From Bacteroidales bacterium (lineage in GTDB: Bacteria > Bacteroidota > Bacteroidia > Bacteroidales > UBA932), in assembly GCA_017399865.1 (NCBI GenBank), contig JAFQAT010000003.1:1-64000 (forward strand): 64,000 nucleotides of DNA, read 5' to 3'. Within the stretch, counting starts at the first letter, position 1; every line of letters begins with the position of its first letter. A program made the translations under genes and the position numbers. Below are positions 8,062 through 17,802 of this stretch, piece after piece. The notes under the pieces were generated by a model that saw only the letters and a program-made list of their open reading frames with translations, searched no databases and was not told the origin of the DNA.

Positions 8062-9435
8062 TCACAATAACGGTAAGGTTACACAATATTTCTTTTCTGT
8101 CTTCTCAATGTCAATCGACTTTCCGGACAGGTCCATGTACAGCTGTCTGATATACTGCTGCCCCAGGCCTGTGGACGGGCTCTTGGTCACTTTCGGCACA
8201 ATGTTGTTGCAGACCCTGACATGGCCTTCGACTGCTTCCACCCTGACTGTCAGCGGATTCTCCGTGCTCACTGCATTATGCTTGGTCGCATTCTCAATCA
8301 GCAGCTGTATCGAGCATGGCGGCACAAACCGCGCCAGTCTGTCTTCCGGGACATCTATTTCCACTTCAAATCCTTCCGGGAAGCGAACCTTGAGAAGGTC
8401 TATGTACAGTCTTACGAACACGAGCTCGTCCCGGAGCGTCACCAGCTCCTCTTCCTCGCTCTTGATCATGTAACGGTAGATGCCGGCCAGCTTGTGAGTA
8501 TAGATGCTTGCCTGTTCGGATTTCTCTTCACAGATCAGGCAGTCGAGTATGTTCAGGGAATTGAACAGGAAATGGGGGTTTACCTGCCTTTTCAATTTAA
8601 GGTACCTGTACTGCGCCATGTTTGCCTTTTCCCTTTCCGACTGCATCTTTATGCTCATCGTGATGCCGTAATTGATCATGTATACGATGCAGTAGATGGT
8701 GATCTCTACTATCAGCGAGACAGTCAGCAGGAGCGCCAGACTCTCTCCGTCCTGCCCGACCAGGAAGGCTTCCAGAAGGGTGGCCATGGCCATGAATGAT
8801 ACATATATCGTTGTCAGGCTTAGCTTCGACATTGACTTTGATCTTGAAATGGAAGCCAGAGACCTGATGAACAGGATGTTTACGCATATCAGGATGATGA
8901 GCGAGAATGAGTTGCTCATCACTTTCCTTATCATCTCAAAGACGGTATCCTGAGCGAAGACCGACTTCGGAAGGAATATCACGATGATGAGCCTCAACGC
9001 GAATATGCCGGCCGCGATCAGAAGGATCCATTTCATGTACGGGGAAGCCTTGATGTCTGCCGGCCTGTCTTCCTTCTTGACGAATATGTTCGTCATCGCG
9101 ACGATGCACCATCCGAGAATCTCGGTAGTGACGGCTGTCGAGATGCCGTGGACGGCATATTCCGAATGGATGAATGTCTGCAGCACGTTCGCTCCGAAGG
9201 TTCCGATCAGAAAGCCGAGGATGTTTACGATGATGACAACCGCTGCAGTGAATTCAACCTTAAGTCCCTGTTTCATGCAGATGATAAGCGACAGGGCCAT
9301 CGTCAGTACCGTAAGCAGGAGCTGGTCGTCGAAACCGGCGAACCGGCATCCCAAGGCCACCGCAGCGTGAAGCAGGGCGAATATATGTATTATCCAAGGT
9401 AATCCTATAGATTTCATATGTTTCAAATCTGACAT
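8062..9435 (-). CDS. LytS/YehU-type sensor histidine kinase
   Basis: 457-residue inner-membrane kinase. About eight hydrophobic segments fill residues 10-260, a short linker follows, then the His_kinase domain with the phosphoacceptor region QVNPHFLFNSLN (H288) and the ATP-binding N-box PPCSIQLLIENATKHN. It lacks a large periplasmic sensor domain, so the signal is probably sensed in or near the membrane. It is co-transcribed with the LytTR regulator and diverges from the GPH sugar transporter; a promoter with a TTCG-ending -7 box is at 9446-9477. Confidence 0.9.
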   Translation of the reverse strand: MSDLKHMKSIGLPWIIHIFALLHAAVALGCRFAGFDDQLLLTVLTMALSLIICMKQGLKVEFTAAVVIIVNILGFLIGTFGANVLQTFIHSEYAVHGISTAVTTEILGWCIVAMTNIFVKKEDRPADIKASPYMKWILLIAAGIFALRLIIVIFLPKSVFAQDTVFEMIRKVMSNSFSLIILICVNILFIRSLASISRSKSMSKLSLTTIYVSFMAMATLLEAFLVGQDGESLALLLTVSLIVEITIYCIVYMINYGITMSIKMQSEREKANMAQYRYLKLKRQVNPHFLFNSLNILDCLICEEKSEQASIYTHKLAGIYRYMIKSEEEELVTLRDELVFVRLYIDLLKVRFPEGFEVEIDVPEDRLARFVPPCSIQLLIENATKHNAVSTENPLTVRVEAVEGHVRVCNNIVPKVTKSPSTGLGQQYIRQLYMDLSGKSIDIEKTEKKYCVTLPLL

Positions 9436-9445
9436 AAAATCGCTA

Positions 9446-9477
9446 CGAAGTTATGAAAAACGCTCATAAAATCCAAT
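9446..9477 (-). promoter_or_regulatory. Promoter of the LytS-LytTR operon
   Basis: On the minus strand TTGG (9473-9476), 19 bp, then TAACTTCG (9446-9453), one mismatch from TAnnTTTG. The leader to the ATG at 9435 would be only a few bases. Confidence 0.55.
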
Positions 9478-9536
9478 TTTGACCGTTTGTTCGTCCGGAA
9501 ATACTGGCAGTTCATCAAAAACTTTCAACAATTCGT
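9459..9536 (+). promoter_or_regulatory. Candidate LytTR-binding direct repeats
   Basis: Against the published 9-bp LytTR half-site [TA][AC][CA]GTTN[AG][TG], four plus-strand matches fall in 78 bp: AACGCTCAT (9459, 8/9), ACCGTTTGT (9482, 9/9), GCAGTTCAT (9507, 8/9) and ACAATTCGT (9528, 8/9). The last two are separated by exactly 12 bp, the usual LytTR spacing. Single one-mismatch hits are expected by chance in a region this long, so the spaced pair is the main evidence. Confidence 0.4.
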
Positions 9537-9569
9537 CGCTCTTAATAATAAGGTATAGAAGTTAATTTT

Positions 9570-9577
9570 TATCTTCG
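9570..9577 (+). promoter_or_regulatory. -7 element in front of the GPH transporter
   Basis: TATCTTCG is one mismatch from TAnnTTTG and lies 45 bp upstream of the ATG at 9623. No good -33 box is seen, as would fit an activator-dependent promoter; the LytTR-like repeats end 33 bp upstream. Confidence 0.45.
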
Positions 9578-9622
9578 CATGCTTATCAATACGTTAAAAT
9601 TAGTAACTAAAACTCGCAAATA

Positions 9623-10924
9623 ATGCAAAAAACGAAACTTACTTTCTGGCAGATGTGGAATATCAGCTTCGGTTTCTTCGGAGTTCAGATCGCATATTCC
9701 CTTCAGAACGCCAATATCAGCCGTATTTTCGCTACGCTTGGTGCGGATCCTCACAGCCTCAGCTTCTTCTGGATCCTTCCGCCGCTCATGGGACTCATCG
9801 TGCAGCCTCTCGTAGGAAAGTACAGCGACAGGACATGGACCCGTCTCGGCCGTCGCATCCCTTATCTTTTCCTCGGTTCGATCATCGCCATCCTCGTGAT
9901 GTGCATGCTTCCTAATGCCGGCAACTTCGGCCTGGCAGTCGGCGGTGCGATGATCTTCGGGCTTATCTCCCTCATGCTTCTCGACACATCGATCAATGTA
10001 GCCATGCAGCCGTTCAAGATGCTCGTGGGCGACATGGTAGGCGAGAACCAGAAGGCGCAGGCATACTCTATCCAGAGCTTCCTCTGCAATGCCGGAAGTC
10101 TCGTGGGATATGTCTTCCCGTTCATCTTCGCATGGGTCGGAATCGCTAATACAGCTCCTGAGGGACAGGTTCCGGATACCGTGAAATATGCTTTCTACAT
10201 CGGTGCTGCCATCCTCATCCTCTGCGTACTCTTCACGACATTCAAGGTGAAGGAGATGCCACCGAAGGAATATGCGGATTTCCATGGCATCGACACAGAG
10301 AAGAAGGAGAACGAGAAGGCTCCAAGCATGCTGACCCTCCTCAAGAATGCGCCAAAGACCTTCTGGACAGTAGGTATCGTGCAGTTCTTCTGCTGGGCGG
10401 CATTCCTTTATATGTGGACATACACGAACGGCGCCATCGCCGACACCTGCTGGGGCACTACTGATGTAGCTTCTGAAGGCTATCAGGAAGCCGGCAACTG
10501 GGTGGGAATGATGTTCGCTGTCCAGGCGATCGGATCGATGCTCTGGGCCCTCCTCATCCCTAAGTTCAAGAACATCAGGACTGCATATGTCGTAAGCCTC
10601 CTTGTCGGCGCCGTCGGCTTCGCATCCGTGTTCTTCATCCATGACCAGTACCTCCTCATCGCCTCATTCCTCCTTATCGGAGCGGCATGGGCAGCTATGC
10701 TGGCGATTCCTTTCACCCTCCTTACAAACTCGCTTTCAGGAGACCATATCGGAACATACCTCGGTCTGTTCAACGGCACCATCTGCCTTCCGCAGATCGC
10801 TGCCGCTGCATGTGGCGGATTCATCCTCAAGCTTGTGGGAGGCGCGCAGGTAAGCATGTTCCTCGTAGCGGGAGTGCTCCTTGTGCTGGGTGCTCTTTCA
10901 GTACGTTTCGTGAAGGAAAAATAA
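9623..10924 (+). CDS. GPH/MFS-type sugar transporter, probably malto-oligosaccharide
   Basis: 433-residue 12-segment inner-membrane carrier. The opening LTFWQMWNISFGFFGVQIAY, the loop GKYSDRTWTRLGRRIPYLF and AMQPFKMLVGDMV are typical of the glycoside-pentoside-hexuronide/SLC45-like branch that includes Bacteroidota maltose carriers next to starch loci. It would move maltose or malto-oligosaccharides released in the periplasm into the cytoplasm. It is the first gene of the starch locus, 56 bp before SusC1, and divergent from the LytS-LytTR operon. Substrate is inferred from context. Confidence 0.8.
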   Translation: MQKTKLTFWQMWNISFGFFGVQIAYSLQNANISRIFATLGADPHSLSFFWILPPLMGLIVQPLVGKYSDRTWTRLGRRIPYLFLGSIIAILVMCMLPNAGNFGLAVGGAMIFGLISLMLLDTSINVAMQPFKMLVGDMVGENQKAQAYSIQSFLCNAGSLVGYVFPFIFAWVGIANTAPEGQVPDTVKYAFYIGAAILILCVLFTTFKVKEMPPKEYADFHGIDTEKKENEKAPSMLTLLKNAPKTFWTVGIVQFFCWAAFLYMWTYTNGAIADTCWGTTDVASEGYQEAGNWVGMMFAVQAIGSMLWALLIPKFKNIRTAYVVSLLVGAVGFASVFFIHDQYLLIASFLLIGAAWAAMLAIPFTLLTNSLSGDHIGTYLGLFNGTICLPQIAAAACGGFILKLVGGAQVSMFLVAGVLLVLGALSVRFVKEK

Positions 10925-10980
10925 GCATTCACCAAACAGAATATATACAACAAACAATCTACTAACCAAAAAAAGTTCTT

Positions 10981-13971
10981 ATGAATAGAATCAAGACACT
11001 ATGCGCATCCTTCGTGCTCTCATGCATCATGGGTGTGTCTGTATTCGCCCAGGGCGGATACGAGGTGAAGGGTGTAGTTGTTGACGCAATCGGTCCTGTC
11101 ATCGGTGCAACAGTCATCGAGCAGGGTACCACAAACGGTACTTCGACCGGTCTCGACGGCGACTATGTCCTTACAGTTTCTAGCGCTGACGCAGTTGTGG
11201 AAATCAGCTGCATCGGTTATGCATCACAGACTTTCAAGGCATCTGAACTGCCTGCAACTGTGACTCTTTCAGAAGATGCTCTTTTCCTTGATGACGTAGT
11301 CGTTATCGGTTACGGTACAGTGAAGAAGGGCGACATGACAGGATCGGTAGCCACAGTAAAGGCTGACGAGATCAATAAGGGTATGATTTCATCCCCTGCA
11401 GACCTCCTCAAAGGTAAGTCTGCCGGTGTGGTTGTAACTCCTGGTTCAGGACAGCCTGGTTCAGGTTCTACAATCCGTATCCGTGGTGGTTCGTCACTCA
11501 ACGCTACAAACGACCCTCTCATCATCATCGACGGTCTTCCGGTAAGCAACGACGGTATCAGCGGTATGGGTGATCCGCTTTCATCAATCAACCCTAACGA
11601 TATCGAGTCATTCTCAGTACTCAAGGATGCTTCTGCAACTGCAATCTACGGTTCACGTGCATCAAACGGTGTCATCGTGATCACAACCAAGAAGGGTGCA
11701 AAGACCGTTACCAACGTTCCTCAGATCAACTTCGATTTCCAGACTTCTGTCAGCCAGGTGACTGACTACATCGATGTCCTCACAGGCGACCAGATGCGTG
11801 AACTCATCAGCAACCGTGTAGCAGCAGGCCTCATGAAGCAGGATGCCCTTGATGCTCTCGGAACAGAGAATACAGACTGGCAGAGCCTCATCTATCAGAT
11901 CGCTCCTACTTACGAAGGCAACCTCAGCCTTGCAGGACGCGTCGCTCTTGGTGATGCAGGTGTTCTTCCATATCGTGTTTCAGGCGGTTACCTGTCACAG
12001 GACGGTGTCCTCAGGACAGACCACATGAACAGAGGAACAGTTTCAGTAAACGTTTCTCCAGTACTCTTCGACAACCACCTCACAGTAAACCTCAACGGTA
12101 AGGGTGTGTTCTCAAACCAGAGCTTTGCAAACCAGGGCGCTATCGGTGCAGCTGTAAGAATGAACCCTACAGTTCCTGTATATGACGAGAACGGTCTTAA
12201 CGGATACTATACTCACATGATGGGAGACGGTTCAGTCAATACAATGGCAGTCCAGAACCCTATCGCTCTCCTTGAGCAGAAGGTTGACCTCAGCAACGCC
12301 ACACGTTTCATCGGAAACGCTCAGTTCGACTACAAGTTCCACGGTTTCGAGGATCTTCGTTTCAACCTCAACCTCGGTATCGACTACGCTTCTTCAGGCG
12401 GATACAACTCGACTCCAATCGGATCGGAGCAGTCATACCACAGCACTGACCAGAATGGTTCAGGTTATCGTTCTGACTACGAGTACAAGCGTATGGACAA
12501 GACTCTCGAGGCTTACTTCGCATATAACAAGGACTTTACCGGCGGACATCATTTCGATGCTATGGCAGGTTACTCTTGGCAGCACTTCCTCAGCGAGTCA
12601 TACTCAAAGAGCTACAGACTTAAGGACGAATCTGTGATCGGTGAGTATCCAGGTGCAGGTGAGCTCTTCCTTGTTTCTTTCTTCGGTCGTGTGAACTACA
12701 CATATGACAACCGTTACATGCTCACAGCAACTGTACGTCGTGACGGTACTTCACGTTTCCAGAACAACAAGTGGGGTCTCTTCCCATCAGTTGCATTCGG
12801 TTGGAACATCGCTAATGAGGACTTCCTCAAGGATAACGAGACTCTCACAACTCTCAAGCTCCGTGCTTCATGGGGTCAGACCGGTCAGCAGGGTGTAGGC
12901 GGATATTATGATTCGATGTCCATCTTCACAACAAACAAGATCGGTTCATACTACTACTTCGGTGACAAGCTCATCACTCCTATCTCACCACTCGGATACA
13001 ACGCAGACCTCAAGTGGGAGACAACAACTTCTTACAACGTAGGTTTCGACTTCGGTTTCCTCCGCGACAGGATCACAGCCGGTCTCGACTTCTATGTACG
13101 TGAGACGACAGACATGCTCAACTATGTTCCTGTTCCTGCACTCTCCAACCTTACAAACTACCTCAACTCAAACATCGGTAGCCTTGTAAACAAGGGATTC
13201 GAGTTCGATGTGAACGCAATGGTGATCGATACCAAGGACATGACATGGTCAGTCGGCGGTAACATCTCTTACAACAACACCAAGATCACCAAGCTTACTT
13301 CATCATCTGACAACTATGCAGGTGTTGACGTTGGAGGAATCTCAGGTGGTACAGGTAACACTATCCAGAAGCATCAGGTAGGTTATGCACCTTATACATA
13401 TTATCTCTATCAGCAGGTATACGACATTGAGGGACGTCCTATCGAAGGTGTTTATGTGGACAGAGACGGTAACGGAACTGTAGATGAGAACGACAGATAT
13501 TATTCAAAGAAGCCGGCTGCTGACTGGACATTCGGTCTCAATACAACCCTCACTTACAAGAACTGGACACTCGCTGCATCAGGTCACGGCAGCCTTGGAA
13601 ACTGGGTTTACAACAACGTTGCTTCAGACTGTGAAATGTTCGGTGATCTCTGGACAAATACATTCACAAGCAACCGTGTACAGTCTGCTCTTGACTCTAA
13701 CTTCGAGGGTGCATGCTACCTTTCTGACTATTATCTTAAGAACGCTTCATTCTTCAAGTTCGACAATGTGACACTCGGTTATACATTCCCTGAAATCTTC
13801 AAGGATAAGAAGAATGACCGTACTGCAGGTCTGAACGTATTCGCTACAATCCAGAACGTTGCAACTGTCACAAACTATGACGGTATCGACCCTGAAGTTT
13901 ACAGCGGTATCGACAACATCCTCTATCCACGCCCAAGAACATATATCCTTGGTGTTAAATTTAACTTCTAA
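10981..13971 (+). CDS. susC: SusC-like TonB-dependent transporter 1 (starch locus)
   Basis: 996-residue outer-membrane importer. Order of parts: signal peptide ending near FAQ (about 1-24), carboxypeptidase-regulatory-like beta-sandwich (about 26-105) with VVIGYGTVKKGDMTGSV at the TonB-box/plug junction, plug domain (to about 240) including IRIRGGSSLNATNDPLIIIDG, and a 22-strand barrel ending in the Phe-terminated strand GVKFNF. It would form the TonB-powered channel capped by SusD1. Codons are strongly biased (CTC, TCA, GGT, AAC, GCA), suggesting high expression. The only gap before SusD1 is 15 bp. Confidence 0.95.
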   Translation: MNRIKTLCASFVLSCIMGVSVFAQGGYEVKGVVVDAIGPVIGATVIEQGTTNGTSTGLDGDYVLTVSSADAVVEISCIGYASQTFKASELPATVTLSEDALFLDDVVVIGYGTVKKGDMTGSVATVKADEINKGMISSPADLLKGKSAGVVVTPGSGQPGSGSTIRIRGGSSLNATNDPLIIIDGLPVSNDGISGMGDPLSSINPNDIESFSVLKDASATAIYGSRASNGVIVITTKKGAKTVTNVPQINFDFQTSVSQVTDYIDVLTGDQMRELISNRVAAGLMKQDALDALGTENTDWQSLIYQIAPTYEGNLSLAGRVALGDAGVLPYRVSGGYLSQDGVLRTDHMNRGTVSVNVSPVLFDNHLTVNLNGKGVFSNQSFANQGAIGAAVRMNPTVPVYDENGLNGYYTHMMGDGSVNTMAVQNPIALLEQKVDLSNATRFIGNAQFDYKFHGFEDLRFNLNLGIDYASSGGYNSTPIGSEQSYHSTDQNGSGYRSDYEYKRMDKTLEAYFAYNKDFTGGHHFDAMAGYSWQHFLSESYSKSYRLKDESVIGEYPGAGELFLVSFFGRVNYTYDNRYMLTATVRRDGTSRFQNNKWGLFPSVAFGWNIANEDFLKDNETLTTLKLRASWGQTGQQGVGGYYDSMSIFTTNKIGSYYYFGDKLITPISPLGYNADLKWETTTSYNVGFDFGFLRDRITAGLDFYVRETTDMLNYVPVPALSNLTNYLNSNIGSLVNKGFEFDVNAMVIDTKDMTWSVGGNISYNNTKITKLTSSSDNYAGVDVGGISGGTGNTIQKHQVGYAPYTYYLYQQVYDIEGRPIEGVYVDRDGNGTVDENDRYYSKKPAADWTFGLNTTLTYKNWTLAASGHGSLGNWVYNNVASDCEMFGDLWTNTFTSNRVQSALDSNFEGACYLSDYYLKNASFFKFDNVTLGYTFPEIFKDKKNDRTAGLNVFATIQNVATVTNYDGIDPEVYSGIDNILYPRPRTYILGVKFNF

Positions 13972-13986
13972 ATCGCGGGTAATAAT

Positions 13987-15555
13987 ATGAAAACAATGAA
14001 ATATATACTTGCGTCTGTCGTTTTTGCGTTGGGATTGTCTTCTTGTGTGGGTGACCTCACAATTGATGCTCCGCTCGATCCGAACCTCAATACAGCTGAC
14101 AAGGCGCTTACTAAGGTAGAGGACTATGAGTCTCTCCTTGCTTCAATCTACACTGGATTCGCAACATCAGGATATGAGGGAGCCAACAGTGGCCCAAGTA
14201 TCTCAGGTCTTGATGGCGGTGCCAGCCAGTACTATCGTGGACGTTACCACCTCAACGGTCTTACTACAGACGAGACAGTATGCTGCTGGAACGACCAGGT
14301 GATCCTCAAGATGCACTCACTTGACTGGACTACAGAGGATGTGGCTGTATCTTCATTCTACTATCGCGTATGCCATCAGATCGGTCTCAGCAATGAGTTC
14401 ATCCGTCAGGCAAACGCTGCAGTTATCGAACTTCCTGAGAAGGCCCGCTGGATCGCAGAAGCAAGAGCTCTCCGCGTTCTCTGCTGGCTTGACGGTATCG
14501 ACAACTTCGGTAACATGCCTTTCGCTGACGAGAACTTCGTGATCGGATCTACCGGTCCTGCACAGATCTCACGCGCAGACCTCTTCAACTATATCGAGAG
14601 CGAATGTAAGGACCTCCTCGAAGGAAGCGATCTTTACGGATATGGCGAAGGCCCTTACGGAAGAGCAAACAAGGGTATGGTTGCAATGGTTCTTGCAAAG
14701 CTTTACCTTAACGCAGAGGTTTATATCGGTCAGAAGAAGTATCAGGAGTGCGCAGACGTACTTGCAGGACTCGACGCTGCTTACTCTCTTCACACTCAGG
14801 CAAACGGAAGCAAGTACAGTGCATTCCAGGACCTCTTCCTTGCTGACAACGAGAAGTGCACAGATGAGATCATCTTCCCTATAGAGCAGCACGGACTCAA
14901 CACCAACAGCTATGGTGTGACCACATTCTTCATCTTCGGATTCATCGGTGGTGATATGCCTGCTGCTGACTACGGAATCTCATCAGGATGGGGCGGATAC
15001 CGCGCAACTCCTGAGTTCTACAACAGATTCGAGGATGGTGACCTTCGTAAGCTCTTCGATACTGAAAACCAGCTCGGCATCACAATTGATGACTACTCTA
15101 ACTTCAAGTATGGTGCTGCATTCGTGAAGTTCGTGAATATCAAGAGCGATGGCGGTGAAGCATCGACAAACGGTTTCTCAGATGTTGACTATCCTCTCTT
15201 CCGTTATGCTGACGCTCTCCTCATGAAGGCTGAGTGCGAACTCAACGGTGCTACAGGAGCAAACGGTCTTGCATCACTCAATGCAGTACGTGCACGTGCC
15301 GGCCTTCCTGCTGCAACATCTCTTACAGAAGATCTCATCCTCGACGAGCGTGCTCGCGAGCTTGCTCTTGAAGGATGGAGACGTTCAGACCTTGTACGTT
15401 TCGGCAAGTTCACTTCTGACTCATATCTTTGGGCTTACAAGGGTGGTGCTGAGAATGGTCAGGGTGTGGCTGCTCACAGAAACCTTTTCCCTATCCCACA
15501 GGGTGACCTGAATGCAAATGCTAACCTTAAGCAGAATGACGGTTACGCCAATTAA
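13987..15555 (+). CDS. susD: SusD-like starch-binding lipoprotein 1
   Basis: 522 residues. A lipoprotein signal ends at LSSC with acidic residues soon after (CVGDLTIDAP), matching surface export. The body is the RagB/SusD alpha-helical fold with TPR-like units (WIAEARALRVLCWLDGIDNF, GMVAMVLAKLYLNAEVY) and the usual C-terminal repeat region ending in ERARELALEGWRRSDLVRFG. It would bind malto-oligosaccharides on the cell surface and deliver them to SusC1. It shares the strong codon bias of SusC1 and is followed 17 bp later by the SusE-like gene. Confidence 0.95.
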   Translation: MKTMKYILASVVFALGLSSCVGDLTIDAPLDPNLNTADKALTKVEDYESLLASIYTGFATSGYEGANSGPSISGLDGGASQYYRGRYHLNGLTTDETVCCWNDQVILKMHSLDWTTEDVAVSSFYYRVCHQIGLSNEFIRQANAAVIELPEKARWIAEARALRVLCWLDGIDNFGNMPFADENFVIGSTGPAQISRADLFNYIESECKDLLEGSDLYGYGEGPYGRANKGMVAMVLAKLYLNAEVYIGQKKYQECADVLAGLDAAYSLHTQANGSKYSAFQDLFLADNEKCTDEIIFPIEQHGLNTNSYGVTTFFIFGFIGGDMPAADYGISSGWGGYRATPEFYNRFEDGDLRKLFDTENQLGITIDDYSNFKYGAAFVKFVNIKSDGGEASTNGFSDVDYPLFRYADALLMKAECELNGATGANGLASLNAVRARAGLPAATSLTEDLILDERARELALEGWRRSDLVRFGKFTSDSYLWAYKGGAENGQGVAAHRNLFPIPQGDLNANANLKQNDGYAN

Positions 15556-15572
15556 TTAGGATCATTAAAGTT

Positions 15573-17744
15573 ATGAAAATGAAAATTACAAGATATTTCG
15601 CTATGTTGGCGGCAGTGGCTGGTCTGTCAGTTGCCTGCCAGGAGGAGCTGGAGCACGTCGTTTACAATCCTGAGAATGTGGTTGCTCCTGTCCTTCATGC
15701 GGTTGAGGATATTGTCGTGACTGTTGACAATAAGTCCGATAATGTGACATTCACTTGGGATGCTGCAGATTTCGGTGTGAAGACCCAGGTGTACTACACT
15801 CTCGACATGGCTAGAGGTGACAAGAAGGTGAGCCTCTTCAGCGGTGTGTCCGGCACTTCCATGAATGTGTCATACGATAACATCAACAACAAGGCATTCA
15901 ATGACCTTGCGATTCCTTCAGGAGATGCGGCAGATGTAACATTCACTCTTGGTGCCAGTCTTGGCGTAGGTGAGACTTTCTATGCTTCTCCAGTATCTGC
16001 AAAGGTAACTCCTACCGCAGCTGAGAAGGTTTATCCTAAGCTGACTGTTGCAGGTAGCTATGCATACAACAGCTGGTCTCCAGGCAAGGGACAGTATGTG
16101 TATGACTTCGATGAAACAGATGTCAAGTACAGTGGTGTCATCGACTTCGGTGAGGATGTATCTGCTCTTGAATTCAAGTTTGTCGGAACCGCTTGGGGTG
16201 AGAATGAGTTCTCTGCTCCGGAGGGCGCAGAACAGACTGCTGAGGCATCTGAGCTTACGCTCGTTGCAGGAGGTGGAAGCAATATATCTGCATATCGCCA
16301 TCACAGATTCTACAGCCTTACACTTGACAAGAGTACTCCTAAGGTTATCAAGAACTTCTCATTCAATCAGATCGGTGTCATCGGTTCATTCAATGGCTGG
16401 GCTGATGATGTCGTGATGCAGTTCAATGCTGAGAAGCAGAGATTCTATGCTGACGTTGAGTTCACTGAGGCTGGTCAGTTCAAGCTTCGTGCTGATGCTG
16501 ACTGGTCAGTCAACTGGGGTGCTGATGCATTCGGTGTGACAGTATCTAACGGTGACGGTAACCTTGAGGCTGCTGCAGGTCAGTATCGTATTTATGCTGA
16601 TATGAACAACCCTGCAGGTATGACAATCGAACTTGTTGAAGGAATGTATGGCAAGGACGAGCCTGTAGGCGGTACAACTGAACCAGAACCAGAGCCAGAA
16701 CCAGTCAAAGGTTGGGGCCTTGTAGGCGAATACAATGGTTGGGGAGCAACACCTGACGTAATGCTCGCTTCTGACGGTACATACCTTGCAGCTAAGGGTG
16801 TTGAACTCTCTGGTCAGGTGAAGTTCCGTAAGGACGGTGGCTGGGATGTGAACTTCGGTGCTCCTGGCGACGTAGAGCCTGTAGAGATCACTGTAAACAC
16901 TGAACTCACTCTTGCAGCCGGCGGTAAGAACTTCACTATCGCTGCAGGTACATATGATGTATATCTTGATGAGGCTAATGCCAAGGCTTGGTTCATCAAT
17001 GACGGATCTTATCCTGGCGGCGGAGCTGCTCCTGTAGCTTCTGAATGGGGTCTCATCGGTTCTATTGCAGCATGCAACAACTGGAGTGTGAATATCCCTC
17101 TCTATGTTGATGGTGACTATTCTGTGGCGAAGGGAGTTGTATTTGCAGCTAATGACCAGTTCAAGTTCAGAAAGGGTGAAGCTTGGGGCGTAGAGCTTAC
17201 CTATGAGGGAGCGATCACTATCGATGCGAAGCTCGACCTTATCGACGGAACAGGTGGAAAGCAGAATTCATCTATCGCTGAGGCCGGTACTTACGATGTA
17301 TACCTTGCTAACGATCTTTCTGCATACTATGTAATGACTCCTGGCAAGACTCCTGCTGATGCAGGCGAGGCTCAGAAGACTTATGTTGATCCTTCTGCAG
17401 AAACTTTCGTAGTAGGTTTCTCCGGTAGTGCCCTTGGTTGGGATGACCCATCATTCGACACTAACGACAGAGCATCTTTCGTAAGCAAGAATGTAACTGA
17501 TGCAGCGACATATGCAGGCACATATGAATTCAAGCTCGAAGGATTGGCAATTGCTGAAAACGATGAGCTCAAGGTTCGTATCAACGGACAGTGGATCGGA
17601 GTAGGCGGTGCTACTGTAGAGGGCCTTGCAGTGACCGGTACCGATAACTTCATTGCCGGTGAGGCGGGTACTTACACAGCAGTAATCACATTCGCTTGGG
17701 ATGGCAGCACTCATTCAGACGTGAAGGTTGTCTTCTCTAAATAA
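15573..17744 (+). CDS. SusE/SusF-like multi-domain starch-binding lipoprotein
   Basis: 723 residues. The lipid-modified cysteine is C22, followed by QEELE, an acidic surface-export signature. A SusE N-terminal Ig-like domain (about 37-145) is followed by four beta-sandwich modules (about 155-257, 263-356, 380-476, 490-588) and a distinct C-terminal domain (610-723). Modules share the patterns WGLxG-xxxNW, FKFRK and GTYDVYL, with aromatic residues suited to starch binding. A TEPEPEPEPVKG linker separates modules two and three. It would hold starch at the surface; it carries no enzyme domain. It has more modules than the classical SusE. Confidence 0.85.
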   Translation: MKMKITRYFAMLAAVAGLSVACQEELEHVVYNPENVVAPVLHAVEDIVVTVDNKSDNVTFTWDAADFGVKTQVYYTLDMARGDKKVSLFSGVSGTSMNVSYDNINNKAFNDLAIPSGDAADVTFTLGASLGVGETFYASPVSAKVTPTAAEKVYPKLTVAGSYAYNSWSPGKGQYVYDFDETDVKYSGVIDFGEDVSALEFKFVGTAWGENEFSAPEGAEQTAEASELTLVAGGGSNISAYRHHRFYSLTLDKSTPKVIKNFSFNQIGVIGSFNGWADDVVMQFNAEKQRFYADVEFTEAGQFKLRADADWSVNWGADAFGVTVSNGDGNLEAAAGQYRIYADMNNPAGMTIELVEGMYGKDEPVGGTTEPEPEPEPVKGWGLVGEYNGWGATPDVMLASDGTYLAAKGVELSGQVKFRKDGGWDVNFGAPGDVEPVEITVNTELTLAAGGKNFTIAAGTYDVYLDEANAKAWFINDGSYPGGGAAPVASEWGLIGSIAACNNWSVNIPLYVDGDYSVAKGVVFAANDQFKFRKGEAWGVELTYEGAITIDAKLDLIDGTGGKQNSSIAEAGTYDVYLANDLSAYYVMTPGKTPADAGEAQKTYVDPSAETFVVGFSGSALGWDDPSFDTNDRASFVSKNVTDAATYAGTYEFKLEGLAIAENDELKVRINGQWIGVGGATVEGLAVTGTDNFIAGEAGTYTAVITFAWDGSTHSDVKVVFSK

Positions 17745-17754
17745 TCATATCAGA

Positions 17755-17780
17755 CCAGCGGCCCCTGACCGGACCGCTGG
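17755..17780 (+). terminator. Hairpin between susE and the GH13 gene
   Basis: CCAGCGG (17755-17761) pairs with CCGCTGG (17774-17780), with a few inner pairs, and is followed only by TTTCC. It may partly stop transcription or set the mRNA 3' end, lowering expression of the amylase relative to SusC/D/E. Confidence 0.45.
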
Positions 17781-17802
17781 TTTCCAATAATAATAAACGA
17801 AA

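Noticed and set aside
16675..16712. Glu-Pro repeat in the SusE-like gene as a tandem DNA repeat
   Set aside because: It is a short TEPEPEPEP linker between two binding modules, common in multi-domain surface proteins.
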